From positions 3,410,001 to 3,474,000 of the forward strand of contig JAZBRI010000009.1 of NCBI GenBank assembly GCA_036874045.1: a DNA stretch of 64,000 nt, written 5' to 3'. The first letter of the stretch is position 1. The number at the start of each line of letters is the position of its first letter. Shown one piece after another: positions 1 through 11,689 of this stretch. The translations under genes and the position numbers were made by a program. The notes beneath the pieces were generated by a model. It was not told the DNA's origin. It saw nothing but the letters and a program-made list of their open reading frames with translations, and did not search any database. Origin of the DNA: Cymodocea nodosa. Lineage: Eukaryota > Streptophyta > Magnoliopsida > Alismatales > Cymodoceaceae.

Positions 1-276
1 TATGGTGAAGATGATGAGAAATTATTTTCTATCATCTCTACCTATACAAGCATAAGAAATAATTTTCCACTATTTTCTTTTCAACCATTTCCATGGACAC
101 AAACCCCTATTTAATATTTCAAATAAGGATTTTCATAAGTAACAAAAGAGAGAAAAACCTCTTGGAAAGAAAGAAGGAAAAGGTTAATTGGTTTTGAAGT
201 CTTCGTGGAGATTTAGAAATTCATCTTCAAGATCTATCCCAAAGATTTTTCTAAGATCATTAAGGGTACTTTTCCT
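1..276. other. Unassigned AT-rich flank
   Basis: No coding pattern, splice-site series or repeat that I recognise. It lies outside the probable end of the Copia LTR that follows and may be older host DNA or more of that LTR. Confidence 0.4.
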
Positions 277-867
277 GTTATTTTGCACTTGAACAATTTT
301 GACTCTATTGGAAAATTCTAAAAAGCCTTTATAAAAAGGTAAAATTGAGAATGTTAATATTCATAGTAAAAATATAGTTAACATCCTCCTTAATGGAAGG
401 TTAGGGTTTAATCACATCCCTCATCTATACCCATCCTTAGTGTGATTCAAACTGAGAAAGGTTTAAAGAATGCCTAATATTATATTTGGAATGGAAGTAT
501 GGATGTAGTTTCTTTCTTGGATATATTCTATTACCATGCATTTCTTTTTTTTTTAAACTACCTTATCAGTTAAAGAATGACAAATTGCATTATTTACCAA
601 AAGAATTGATCGAAAGTGGGCACACACATAGGGAGAAGAAATCCCAAAAGTTTTCAGAACACACTTTTATCTTTCTCCTTCATTTTATATATCATTTCAT
701 TAAACACCATGCATATATATAGCAAATACAACTCAAATAACCGTCTACCATTACCACAACAATACAACTAGCTCATAAACCATAACCACACACTAAACTC
801 CACATCATTACATGACCAATAATGTTCATACATTCACAGACTAAATTAAAACATTCCTTTTCCAACA
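277..867 (-). mobile_element. Probable 3' LTR of the Copia fossil
   Basis: On the minus strand the block begins TGTTGGAAAAGG at 867, directly after a purine-rich tract (868-880, read TTAAGGGGGTGTT) that fits a polypurine tract. A TATATATATGCATG promoter-like word lies near 706-720. The far end is placed at 277 because the minus strand there reads GTGCAAAATAACA, giving TGTT...AACA termini. That end is a guess because no partner LTR survives in the window. Confidence 0.5.
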
Positions 868-959
868 AACACCCCCTTAATTTAGGCTAGTCTTACAATA
901 TACACCCAACAACTCCCTAAATTTCACAAATGTATCAAACTTAAGGGGCTTTGTCATGA

Positions 960-3900
960 TATAAGCCACTTGGTCCTCAGACTACAAAAATCAAGCACAA
1001 TCTCATTTTTCTACACTTGATCTTGAAGGAAATGAAACTTGGTCTCAATGTGTTTGGTTTAGCCATGAGCCACTAGATTCTTAGCTAGATTAATAATCAA
1101 TTTGTTATCTTCAAAGGACCAGCTATAAACATGCCCAATTATCACAACAAATTTTTGATCCAAAGACCTTAACAAGCACCAGTCGCTACTACTATAAACT
1201 CTACCTCACAAGTAGATAATGCAACAATAGATTGCTTCCTAGACATCCAAGAAAAAGTTGCTCCATACCCAAAAACATATCCAAATGTGCTACATCGATC
1301 ATCAACATCATTGCCCCATTCGCTATTTGTGTAACCAACCAAACCTTTTGAACTACTAGCTCTATAAAAGAGACCAAAATTCTAGGTCCCCTTGACATAT
1401 CACACAATGTGCTTGACAACCTACAAGTTCACCTTTTGAGGATTCTCTATGAACTTGCTTACTAGATCAACCCCATACATTATGTTCGAACAAGTGTATG
1501 TTAGATATCTTAATGTTCCAACCAACTATTTGAAGAAGGTAGGATCAACTGAGGAACCTTCTTCAAATTTGGATAATTTGGTTCCCACTTCAACTAATGT
1601 CTTCCATGGATTTAAGTCTTGCATCTGGAACTTCTCGAGAAAATCTTTCACATAGCTTTCTTGACTAATGAAGATCCCATCTTACCTTTATTTTACTTCC
1701 AAACCAAGGAAATTAGAAAGTTCCCCAAGGTTGGACATTTCAAACTTTTGTATCAAAAGTTGTTTGAAATCAAGAATTAAAGTTCCTTCAGTACCTGTAA
1801 GGACCAAATCATCTACATATAAGCCCACAAAGAGAACTTTGCCATTAACTAATTTCACATGCATAACACTATCTGATATGTACTTCTTAAAATCATTTTC
1901 AATAAAGAAATGATCGATACACTTGTTCCATACACGAGGAGCCTGCTTAAGGCCATATAGGGCCTTCTTTAGCAAAAACATTTTATCTTCATGATTGAGT
2001 TTGATGAAACCTAAAGGTTATTAGATGTAAACTTCCTCCTATAATGAACCATTCAAAAAACCAAATTTTACATTGTTTGTTTTTTCCCAGCACTACACCA
2101 GAAAAACTTAGATTTGTTACTTCTGTTTTACTTAGTTAATTTATCTTTATGCCTATTCTATCTTTTAGAAGTAAACAAACAACCTTTAATACAATTTAGA
2201 TATTAATTCTAATTTGTACTTTAACTGCAAGTGCACAATGTCTATTGTATCAGTGTGCAAGTACAGGTTGATCCCACAGGGAATTGCTGAAAAGTTTAGA
2301 ACTGTCAGTTTTTTAACAATCAAATTTATATATTCAATAAGCTCTCCGTTGAATTACAGTTAACTCAACAAACAAAGTTCATTGAGTTATAACTAACTCA
2401 ACGGACTAACCTTGTGGACTTAAGTTACCTCTATGAGCCTGTCTTTTCTTTTTAATACTGTTATTTACAGAGGAATTCGGCCAACCATTGGGCGATTCCA
2501 CAAATTGTAAATAACATCAATTAAGTTCTTTAATGTTAGTAAACATTGGATTTATCATTAAGCAATACTAACATTTAGATAATTTAACAGTAACCATTAA
2601 AATCTTTAAATCTTTTGAACGAACCAATTTAAGTAAACTGTAAAACTAAAACAAACATAAAACAATCACAACACTAACAAAGATAACATTAATCACGATA
2701 CAACACAAACAATACAACACTCAAATACAACATACAAACATAGATAAATTATTTTTGGTATTTTTGTTTTAATATGAACATGGAAACGGGTGAAAGGTAA
2801 AATGTAAAGTAATCTCACTCGATAGTAAATACTTCCGACACTACTTGCAATGCGATTACACCACTGAAAATTAAACCACTTACAATTCTGTCTCTTCTCC
2901 CTATAGAATCGCGAGTCTAGAATTGCAAGATAATCTTCTCTTTAGCATATAGGCATCAACCCGAAGCCAAGGCTAAAAGCTATACGATCTCTTGAAATAT
3001 GAGTCGACGCTTGGTGAAAATGGCTTCCCTTCCCGCGACGCGATCACTCCTCACAGTGGTTTTTAGGCACTGTGTTTGGCTCGGAATCGACCCGACATCA
3101 AGAAAGTATTCTCAAAGACCTCCAATGGTTGGTGATTATGGTGGATATGGTGGTGGTAACGATGGTTGGTGTGATACTTCAGAGAATCGCCGATACTATC
3201 TATAGAAAACTCGGTGCTCCTCCTCTATATACACTGGTCGTCCATCGATCACACACACACTTTTTTTTCTTCTTTTCTTTTATATTTCTTCAGTAGTAAC
3301 TACTTCTGCTTGAATGATCGGTTGGATTTCCTTCATTCATATCAACGGTGATGATTTCTTCTCCCTGCGCAATACATGCAATCGTGGTTTTTCTTCCAAC
3401 TATCTTGTTTCTACAACCGCTACAGTGTCATATTAGAAAATAAATAGTCCGTGGAGTTACAGATAACTCAACAAACTTTCTTCGTTGATTTAACTATAAA
3501 ACACGTGCAAAAATTTAACTATCCGATGCTCAGGTGCATTTCGGATACTTATAAACTTAACTATCCGATATTTAGATGCATTTCAGATACTTATAGCTAA
3601 CTCACCGATATATAACTTAAGTAAATCTACCAAATCTCGACACATGTCAACAGTAGTTTAATAATAAAATACCCATTTCGGAGAGTTACAAGTCTAACTA
3701 TCCGATGCTTAGATGCATTTCGAATAGTTACAGCTAACTCACCGAAAATCCACTTAAGTCACTTTACCAGAACATGAAATGTGTCCATAGCTATTTTATA
3801 AATAAAAAGAGATTTCGGAGGGTTACACATACAACTGTTCGATGCCTAGTTGCAATTTCGGATAGTTAGAGATAACTCATCGAAAGTTCACTTAAGTCAT

Positions 3901-4560
3901 GCATTATGGTTTCGATATGTGTACTTCTGGAAATAATAAAATATTCTTTCAAAACATAACTATTCGACAATATAAACATAACTATCTGACATATTCGGTA
4001 TGTTAAACATAACTGTCTGAAATATGTTCGGTATGTTAAACATAACTGTCTGAAATATCAGAAAATTCGGATACTTAAGAATTTCATAACCTGTAACTTA
4101 CTGACAGTTCAGAAATGTACTAAATTGACATTAATTCCCCAAAATTAAGTAGATTCTTCAATTAAAGCATATAACAGTGCAATTATAACATAATGACTTA
4201 ATTCTCATATGATAAGCTAAATATTATGCAATTAACCATCATTTAACTGTTAATAATATGCACTTTTTCATTCTAAACATACATCCATGTGAAAGAGTCG
4301 CCAATTGTGTTGTGCAACTAAAATGAAAAGGAGACGAATGGTCTTAATACGAGCAAGAGTGTATACTTCCACGTAATCTCTCCCAAATTCTTATTCATAT
4401 CCTTTCGCCACTAGTCGAGCTTTGTATTTAACAATAGCTCCATCAAGCCCTTTCTTAATCTTGAAGACCCACTTCATATCCAATGCCTTTTATTTGGATG
4501 GAAGTGCAATTAATTCCTATGTGTTGTTTTTCTCTATTGCCATCAACTCCTCCTTCATAG
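960..4560 (-). pseudogene. Copia reverse transcriptase / RNase H region
   Basis: The RT core with the YVDD box lies at 1688-1981 and ALYGLKQAPRVWNK precedes it. RNase H-like words ending before the polypurine tract extend down to about 960. The first part of RT lies beyond the inserted solo LTR, at about 4285-4560, where words like YKARLVAKGY can be read. Fossil coding DNA with multiple breaks. Confidence 0.85.
2074..4279 (-). mobile_element. Solo LTR, Athila-like family (2206 bp)
   Basis: The plus strand begins TGTTTGTTTTTTCCCAGC and ends CATTCTAAACA, so it has TG...CA ends. A perfect 5-bp target duplication TACAT flanks it (2069-2073 and 4280-4284) inside the Copia RT. It is the same family as the LTR at 28755-30945, which abuts a primer-binding site, so the LTR runs on the minus strand. 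A TATATAGAGGA promoter word lies at 3221-3231. The U3 side (about 3440-4085) is packed with dyads of the form TTCGGATAGTTA...TAACTCACCGAA. No internal region, hence a solo LTR left by recombination (inference). Confidence 0.93.
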
Positions 4561-5113
4561 CTATCAACCAATTTCTATCCTTCAATGCATCATTTGTGGA
4601 GATATCTTCCATTTCAACATAAAGCACATAGTGTAGTAACACATTTTTCTCAGTTGAGGTATTTCCAATAGACACTTCATAGTCCTTCAACTATGGTGGC
4701 ATTTGTTGTTGATGTTGTGGGTCGGGTTCAATGCCATTTGATTGTATTTGACTTTGCTATTTTGATGCATCAACATTATCTTGAGAAGTAGAAGCTCCGC
4801 TATCTTTCACTAGCTCCATATTTGGAGTATCATTTAGTTCAAATGGATCTTCACTTCGATTTGCTTGTGAAATGGTGCTAAAAGGAATGCCGGAATCTCA
4901 TTTCCACCCATCTAACTCATCAAAAACCAAATCCCTACTCACAATTATTTTTTGAGTCACAAGGTTAAGGAGTTTGTACCCTCCATTCATGTAGCTGACC
5001 AAAATACATTCTTGGCCTTGATCATCCAACTTCGTCCAAACTTGAGAAGGTATGTGTACATTAGCTATTAAGCCAAAAATTCTTAAGTGCTTGACACTAG
5101 GTTTGTGTCCACT

Positions 5114-5838
5114 CTAAGCCTCCACAAGCATCATATCAATTAAAACTATAGTGGGAGATCTATTTATAAGATAGGCCAAACACACTATTGCATTTCCCCA
5201 AAACTTGTGTGGCATACCTTTGGTTTTCATCATGCTCCGAGCCATATTCATGATCGTTCGATTCTTTCTTTCTATAATGATGTTGTGTTGAGGGGAGTAG
5301 GGGCATGTAAATTCATGCTTAATCCCTTCTTTAGCACAAAAATCCTTGAAAATGTTGGAGATATATTCTCCACCATCATTAAACCTCAACATCTTCAAAT
5401 AATAGCCACTCTACTTCTTGACTAGGGCCTTGAATTCTTTAAAGCAAGCACCTCCAATTTCTATTGCAAAAAATATACCTAGGTTTTCTTAGAATAATCA
5501 TCTATAAAGGTCAAGAAATACTTATTTTCTCCACAAGAAACCACATTCATTGATCTACAGACTTTCGAGTGCACAAGCTCCAATTGATGAGTTGTACTTT
5601 GAACATTCGTAGATGCAAAAGGTAGATGACTTTGTTTGCCTAGAGTGCATCCCTCACATGGCTGATCTAAATGGTGTATTAGTGGTAGACCACACACAAT
5701 CTGCTTTTGTGAGAGAAATTTCAAACCTTTGAAGTCTAGGTGGTCATACCTTATCTTCGATCTACTTTTGTGCCATCTCCAATCTTCATTATCTATGACA
5801 ATCTCAAAACACACATATGCACCATGTGTGGTGTCCAT
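5114..5838 (-). pseudogene. Copia GAG-pre-integrase and integrase region
   Basis: 5479-5838 encodes the pre-integrase segment (CEGCTLGKQSHLPFAST, then FLTFIDDYSKKT). 5114-5398 encodes the integrase core end (FCAKEGIKHEFTCPYSPQHN, IERKNRTIMNMARS, AYLINRSPT). DNA down to about 4700 still reads as the connector to RT. Broken. Confidence 0.88.
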
Positions 5839-5853
5839 CTGAAAGGTGCAATT

Positions 5854-6291
5854 TTACTTCTTTTCTACCTTCAATAACATTGAATCAGAGGTATTCAAGA
5901 TCACTAAGTGATTGTCCGCATATTTTAGGTCATAACCCTTCTCCAATAATTGACTTAAACTCAATAAATTGTTCTTCATAGTCAGGACATAGAGTACATT
6001 GAAGATGTATCTTTGGTCACTAGTCCTCATCTTAAACAAAATTTTCCCTTGTCTTTGAGCTTCAATAAAATGATCATTTGCAAATTTCACCTAGTTTATA
6101 ACAAAACTATCAAGGTCAACAAACAAGGCTTGTTCTTCACAGATATGGTTGCTACAACCGAAATTAAGCTGCCACAGATGACTTCTTACTTGCTCTTGAT
6201 CGATAGTGGCCATCAATAGTGAATAGTTTTCTTCAACTTTAGCATCATCCTGTTCTTTATCACCCAATTGCTCCCTTGGTTTACTCCAACA
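5854..6291 (-). pseudogene. Copia protease region
   Basis: Minus-strand words CSNHICEEQALFVDLD and LYVLTMKNNLLSLSQLLEKG match the Copia aspartic protease and its following linker. The block ends where the solo LTR at 6292 begins; the gag zinc-knuckle region resumes on the other side of that insertion. Broken. Confidence 0.75.
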
Positions 6292-8112
6292 TGTTAGGAT
6301 CGGTAGGCTCACTAGAGGGGGGGTGAATGGTGAAAGTGTGTAGTTTTTAAAATTCTTTTGATGTTGAATCAAATGATTCAACAGAAATGTAATGAGATGA
6401 AATTAAACAAATGCAAATCAAAGAGAAAAGAAACACACAGCAAATTTTTAGGTGGTTCATCAACTTGGCTAGTCCACCCCCAAAATTCACTTGGGCTTTA
6501 CTAAGTGTTTCAACACTTACACACTTGCTTTTAGGTCAAAGCAAAAACCAACTACACAGAAGTTTTCAGGTATAAACTTCAGTAAACTAACCTCTAGAGT
6601 TTTCAGGTCGAAACTCAAACCAACACTGAATGTAGCTTTCAGGTTGAAGCCATGAACCAACAGCTTGAATCTTTCAATTAGAGTTTTGGCGCACAGAACT
6701 TTTTCTGTAGTAGGTCTTTAGAATATTCTTCACTGTTTGCAGACTTGAGTGTAATTGGAATTGGAGTGTAGCTCACTGTATGTGGTATATTCGTTATCTC
6801 TGTATTTTCCTTTCTTAAACTCCTCATATTTATACCAAAGGTATAACGATCATATTTCTCTGTCAATAGATGTATTCTACTGTACTTGATTAGACACCAG
6901 TCAAATATGGTAAGCTACCGTTCAGAAAGTTATTTCAAGATGTCTTACCGATTTTCCTAACCTTTCGGATAGTTAGCTGTGTAACTCTCCGAAGAAAATC
7001 TGTAACTCACCGAAAGATCACTTAAACCTTTCTACTAGGTAGGATTCTAGAATATTTACTGTGAGGTGTCATTCAGTCGAATACTTATAACTGTAACTCA
7101 CCAAATAGTTATATAGTTGTCGGATAGTTGGCTATAGTAACCCTCTGTTAACTTTCCGATTGCTTCAATTCAGCACGTGCATAAAAGGCTGACTTAAGTT
7201 TCGGATGGTTATCCTTGTAACTCACCGAAACGCTTCAGGATTTCGGATAGTTATCTTTCTAACTCTCCAAAAACTTATTTGAGCTTCTCTTTGGAATTCT
7301 ACACGTGGGAAATTCAATGACTTAAGTTTTGGATGGTTATCCTTGTAACTCACTGAAACGCTTCAGGATTTTGGATAGTTATCTTTCTAACTCTCTGAAA
7401 ACTTATTTGAGCTTCTTTCTGAAATTCTGCTCGTGGGAAATTCAATGACTTAAGTTTTGGATAGTTAAACTGTAACTTACCGAAACTCTCTTTGAAATTT
7501 CGGATAGTTATCTAACTCTCCGATTTTCCCTTTTAAGCTTTCAACTGCCGACTTCTCCATTTTGCACGTATGTAATAAAATGACTTAAGTTCCGAAAAGT
7601 TATACATGTAACTTACTGAAAAACTCGAATAGTTATCTAACTCTCCGAAAAGAAAACTCGGATAGTTATCTAACTCTCCGACAATTCCTTTAAGCTTCTG
7701 TTCTGTATTTCTGCACGTGATTTATTGATTGACTTAAGTTTCGGATAGTTAGCCTTTTTAACTTTCTGATTTTCCTTTTTCTTTCGGATAGTTAACTCCT
7801 TAACTCTTCGATCATTCAACCAACTTAACTATCCGATTATTTAACTCTCTGAAGGCTTTGAAAAATTCGGATAGTTATCCTTCTAACTGTCTGATAGTCT
7901 TGCAACTGTTTTACTCTTCGGATACTTGGACCTGTAACTGTTCGATTTTCCTGTAACTTTAAGGTAGTATCTTCTAGAACTTCCTCCATCTATTCGTCTG
8001 TTTGGAATTTGTTCTATCTGCCTTCTGATCTAATGTTGCTCTGACTTAACTGTGAAATACAATATGTTTCCTCACATAGGTTTTGCATTATCAAAATACT
8101 CGGGTTCTAACA
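6292..8112 (-). mobile_element. Solo LTR, Copia type (1821 bp)
   Basis: Ends are TGTTAGGATCGG (6292) and GGTTCTAACA (8112), flanked by the perfect 5-bp duplication CAACA (6287-6291 and 8113-8117). On the minus strand it ends CACCCCCCTCTAG...GATCCTAACA, a U5 end well known in plant Copia elements. A clear TATA box (TATAAATATGAGGA) lies on the minus strand at 6821-6834. About 1 kb upstream of it (6960-7960) is an array of TTCGGATAGTTA...TAACTC-CCGAA dyads within tandem units of about 127-150 bp. It is inserted in the Copia gag zinc-knuckle region. Confidence 0.92.
6960..7960. repeat. U3 tandem array with dyads in the Copia-type LTR
   Basis: GACTTAAGT begins recurring units at 7192, 7319, 7447, 7582 and 7731 (spacing 127, 128, 135 and 149 bp). 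Each unit holds one to three dyads whose half-sites are TTCGGATAGTTA and TAACTC(A/T)CCGAA with a short centre. Most units also carry a CACGTG or CACGT word. The array sits upstream of the LTR TATA box, where enhancers of LTRs usually lie. Confidence 0.85.
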
Positions 8113-8381
8113 CAACATTCACTTACATAATGGCCATATTTGTGGTAGTTATAACACTCCACATTAGCACATCCCCTACCTCTTTTGCTATCGTGTCTAC
8201 TTCCTCTAGTTCGATTGTTCGAACTTTTTTGTTAGCTATCTTGTTGATGTAAAGAATTATCAATGTTCCCTTGACCACATCCACAACTTCTACCATTGTT
8301 ATAATGGCCTCTACTACAGCCACACCCTTTACCACAACCCTCATGACCTCCATATTAAGGTGATTTCCCGCAATCATTATC
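8113..8381 (-). pseudogene. Copia gag zinc-knuckle and Gly/Arg-rich region
   Basis: The minus strand encodes a Gly/Cys/Arg-rich stretch followed by CANVECYNYHKYGH, a retroviral-type CCHC knuckle. The reading is in pieces. It is cut at the upstream side by LTR debris from about 8382 and at the downstream side by the solo LTR ending at 8112. Confidence 0.7.
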
Positions 8382-9333
8382 TTGTTTATTTAAGTGTATT
8401 TTTTTATAAGTAATAAGTAATTTTCACGAACAAGATATTAAATCCAATCTGTTAAACTAGCTGCAAGTGCATAGCATCTATTGTATAAATGTGCAAGTAT
8501 AGGTCAATCCCATAGAGAACTACCAAAATCACTTTGCTTAATTAATTTTCATAGCCAAGATATAATGTATATTCATAACATGCTCACTCCATTGATTTAC
8601 AGTTAACTCAATGGACTTATCTCGTTGAGTTATGTTCACTCAACGAGCTCTCAAGTACTTTAAATTAAAATTGTAGTTTGCAATAGAATACTGTCATTCA
8701 TTGGGCGATTCTATATATTACAAATAACATCAATTAAGCTCTTGAATGCTAATTCATTCTACATCTACCATTTATTGATTCTAGTGTTCAATAAATCCGA
8801 ACAATAGATTCTTAAATCAAGATTTCAGATATTTGTACTACAATACGATATAATTGAAATTTAATAAATATAAAACATTAAACAACATTTACAATACAAA
8901 CACAAATGATATAACAATGATTTACTAAGCATAAAACACAAATAATGAGTTTTGTTTTTGTTTTGTTTCTATTCCTTAAGGGGAGTGAATGGTGAAAGGT
9001 AAAATTCTCTATTAACAGTAAGAAAAACTTCCAACTCTATATGTGACACGATTACACCACTGAAAACTTAATCACTTACTGTCAAGTGCTCTTCTCCCTA
9101 TTAGATTGCGAACCTAGACTTTTATAAGTTGATCTCCTCTTTAGCATAGTGGCATTAACCTGAAACCAAGGTTAGAAGTTTTACTGTCTCCTAAGAGATG
9201 AACCAGTGCTTGGTGAAAATGATTTTCCTTCCTATGACACGATCACTCCTGACAGTGATTGTTAGTCACTATGTTTGGCTTAAAATCGACTTGACATTTG
9301 GAAAGTATCCTCATAGACCTCCACGAACTACAC
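8382..9333 (-). mobile_element. Diverged Athila-like LTR fragment
   Basis: Homologous to the U5 and promoter-proximal part of the LTR at 2074-4279. Shared landmarks are GCAAGTGCA...GTGCAAGTA, the CGATTACACCACTGAAAA word, the GCTTGGTGAAAATG word and the GACCTCCA word at which it stops. It is more diverged than the other copies and lacks the U3 part. The boundary at 8382 (TGTTTATTT) is approximate. Confidence 0.75.
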
Positions 9334-9734
9334 AAGATTGTAATTTTAGAAAAGGTAATTAAGTAGCGTACCTTATATTTTTGTACCTTCATTGTTGACT
9401 TTCAACTTTTGCTTCTGATAAATCTTTCATTCCCCAAGTAAAAGTAAAAATATAACAATATAAAAATTAAAAGTAAAACACATAGTTTTATATATACGCA
9501 TTATGTGGAACTCAGTCTCCTACACCTTTGGTGGCTTACAAGCAAGTTAGTTGGTTTCTCAAAACAGATACTAACAAATTGGATTGATGAGAAAAGTTTT
9601 CTTTCAATTTTTATTTTTTTTTGTAAAATTATTAAAACAAAATATAAATGAAAAATAACAATGAGCTATACTAAAAAAAGTTTCTTCATAAATGCCATAA
9701 TAAATGCATCATATAGGAATACAGTTTAAAAACA
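9334..9734. other. Unassigned stretch between LTR debris and F-box-like copy 1
   Basis: AT-rich, no coding pattern. Its right end begins to resemble the DNA just below the second F-box-like copy (the word AACATGATTGAAAAGTAG occurs in both), so part of it is probably the tail of the same duplicated module. Confidence 0.35.
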
Positions 9735-10852
9735 TGATTGAAAAGTAGTGATAAATGAGATAAACGTGTCAATCCATGTAAAACCTTTAGGCATTTCTCA
9801 TCTAACTTATAATTCTACTTCTATGGTATTTGCATGTTTCTTTAACTGATAAACATGTAAAATGTTATCCACACCAAAAATCAAAGTGTTTCATTAATGA
9901 AATTAAAAGTGGATATTGCTCCTTTTTCTGTCCATAAAGATATAGATGCTTCTATTTCCACAAATAATTCAATGTACTCATCTCTCCATTTCCATTCATA
10001 TAGGTCTTCTAGTATCTAGATTTGAAATTTCAAAAGGTCATTCCACCATCGTACCAAACATAAAGTAGGAAAATCAATTTCATCATATCATAATCCCAAT
10101 TGAATTCTATCATAGTCAGTAGATTATGGTTTAGCTATAATTTGAGGTATAGGTAAAATCTCTACTATTTCATCATAACTGTCAATATTTACTATATACA
10201 GATTTGACTTAAATGCAACTAATATATCAAGTACGAGATACATATAATCATCAAGTATTACATGAGTTTTGTTCAATAATGTTCTATCTCCCATATATTC
10301 TATAGTGTTTTCACGTCAAAATTTATCCTTAAAATTGTAAATGTTTAAGCATAACACTTCATCCCAATTTCATGTTAGTCTCCAATAAAATAATTTAGAT
10401 AGTATACTTGAATTTCAATCTACAAATGTTAATGCAACTCTTGAATTTTCAATGGGAACTTCAAAAGTACGAGGTTTCCCAATACTAAATTCCTCTTTAG
10501 TGACAAGATTTCTAATAAAAATATCTAATAAAAGTATATGACATCTTGACTTAATTCTTTAAATTATTAATCCTTCATCATTTCCCATAATAAAATTTAT
10601 TCCTCCTAGTAAATGAGGTAGAATTCTAGTAGTTTCTTCTATATTCAAATATTCATAACTTACTGTACTATGACGAAATAATTTCCATAAGAATCTGTCA
10701 CTTATATTGGTCTTTTTAGAGGCTTATAATCCATGGAAATACCTTTCTATTACAAAATCCTTAATCTACTTTGATATACATCGTAATCTGCACAAATCTT
10801 TGGTTGACAAATAACTTAATACCTCTCTTAATGCATCCAATGGCAAATCCAT
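9735..10852 (-). pseudogene. F-box/FBA-like gene, copy 1 (broken, retroelement-associated)
   Basis: The minus strand from 10852 begins with an F-box: LPLDALREVLSYLSTKDLC, then LRCISK. The rest follows the second copy (13185-14323) block by block, including GLII, TFEVPIEN, KTHVILDDYMYLV, LYIVNIDSYDE, FPTLCLVRWWNDLLKFQI and YEWKWRDEYIELF. The last blocks look like the F-box-associated (FBA) domain of plant F-box proteins. It has about ten breaks and is surely dead. Upstream on the same strand is a gag tail (11090-11470), the same arrangement as copy 2, so gene and gag fragment duplicated together. Treated here as part of a retroelement fossil. Confidence 0.75.
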
Positions 10853-11089
10853 AATTCCCAAACACTGTGATTCAATATTCAATAATATAAAAACAAAAAT
10901 TAATATTAGGAATTAATTTACTCACACAATCATGGGATTAAGTGGTAACTCAACAGACTAAGTTCATTGAGTTAAGTAATAACTCCACGACTCTACGAAC
11001 AATAATAAAAACTATTTTTGTTTTAAAGGTTTCTATTTATTTTGATTTTTTTTAAATATATATATATTAGTTATAATAATTACTTACTT

Positions 11090-11470
11090 CATCCTTCTTC
11101 CCTCCTATAAGAGGTATCGATTTCATTTATATTTCTATTTAAAGGGTTTGGTACTAATTGACTTGGTAATCCTCCTACAAGTCTAATTTCCATTGGTTCT
11201 TTCAATTTAAGTGCATTTCAATTCATATTTTGATTCTAATTTGCAAAATTCTCAAATACTTGATCTAAAGGATTATTCATGCATTGAATTACTTTTTCCA
11301 ATTTATTTATTCTAGTTCATTGTTCTATTAATGCTTCATAATTTTAATTCTTATCATTAATGTTTTCTCCTCCTTGAAAATTGTTATTTTTCTAAGATAA
11401 ATTTGGATGATTTCTCCAATTAGAATTATAAGAATTACCAAAATTATTTCTTAAGTTTCTAGCATGTTGT
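11090..11470 (-). pseudogene. gag C-terminal fragment, copy 1
   Basis: Minus-strand words NNPNWRNHPNLS, NNNFQGGENI and MEIRLVGGLPSQLVPNPLNR match the gag tail of the second module (14520-14890) and the NPxWRNHPNxSW signature of Athila-type gag. It ends at about 11470, where similarity to copy 2 stops. Broken. Confidence 0.7.
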
Positions 11471-11689
11471 TTGTGCACATTAGGAATTGATAGAAAATAA
11501 CATGAAAGCTAAGATATTTGTACATATCAGGAAATGATAAGAAACAACAAGAAAAAAATTTTAAATTTACTTTTATAAAATATTAAAATATATATTAAGA
11601 ATTTTTTAAAATTTTTGGTGTATTAACTTAAAATAACTATACAAAATGCACATATGAAATAACTTTTTCATCAAAAGTAAAATTCATTA
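11471..11689. other. Unassigned AT-rich stretch
   Basis: No coding or repeat signal recognised. It separates the gag tail from the Harbinger remnant and may be more of the transposon's non-coding end. Confidence 0.3.

Larger units (their letters stand above)
868..8381 (-). mobile_element. Ty1/copia retrotransposon fossil (internal region)
   Basis: Read on the minus strand the order is gag zinc-knuckle region (8113-8381), protease, GAG-pre-integrase, integrase, reverse transcriptase, RNase H and polypurine tract, the standard Copia order. Recognisable words are CYNYHKYGH (gag), LDxxGLK and CEGCTLGKQSHLPF (pre-integrase), RKNRTIMNMARSM (integrase) and LYVDDLVLTG (reverse transcriptase). The 5' LTR and the start of gag are missing; LTR debris begins at about 8382. 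It is heavily broken, with well over ten breaks, and is interrupted by two later solo LTRs (2074-4279 and 6292-8112). It is probably the oldest layer at this end. Confidence 0.9.

Noticed and set aside
3072-3296. Short open frames in the LTR leader (MFGSEST..., and equivalents at 26836 and 29808)
   Set aside because: They lie in the promoter-proximal part of each LTR copy and are not conserved in length or frame between copies.
3440-4085. Regular short repeats that could be taken for a CRISPR array
   Set aside because: Units are imperfect dyads of varying spacing inside a plant LTR; no uniform repeats, spacers or cas genes.
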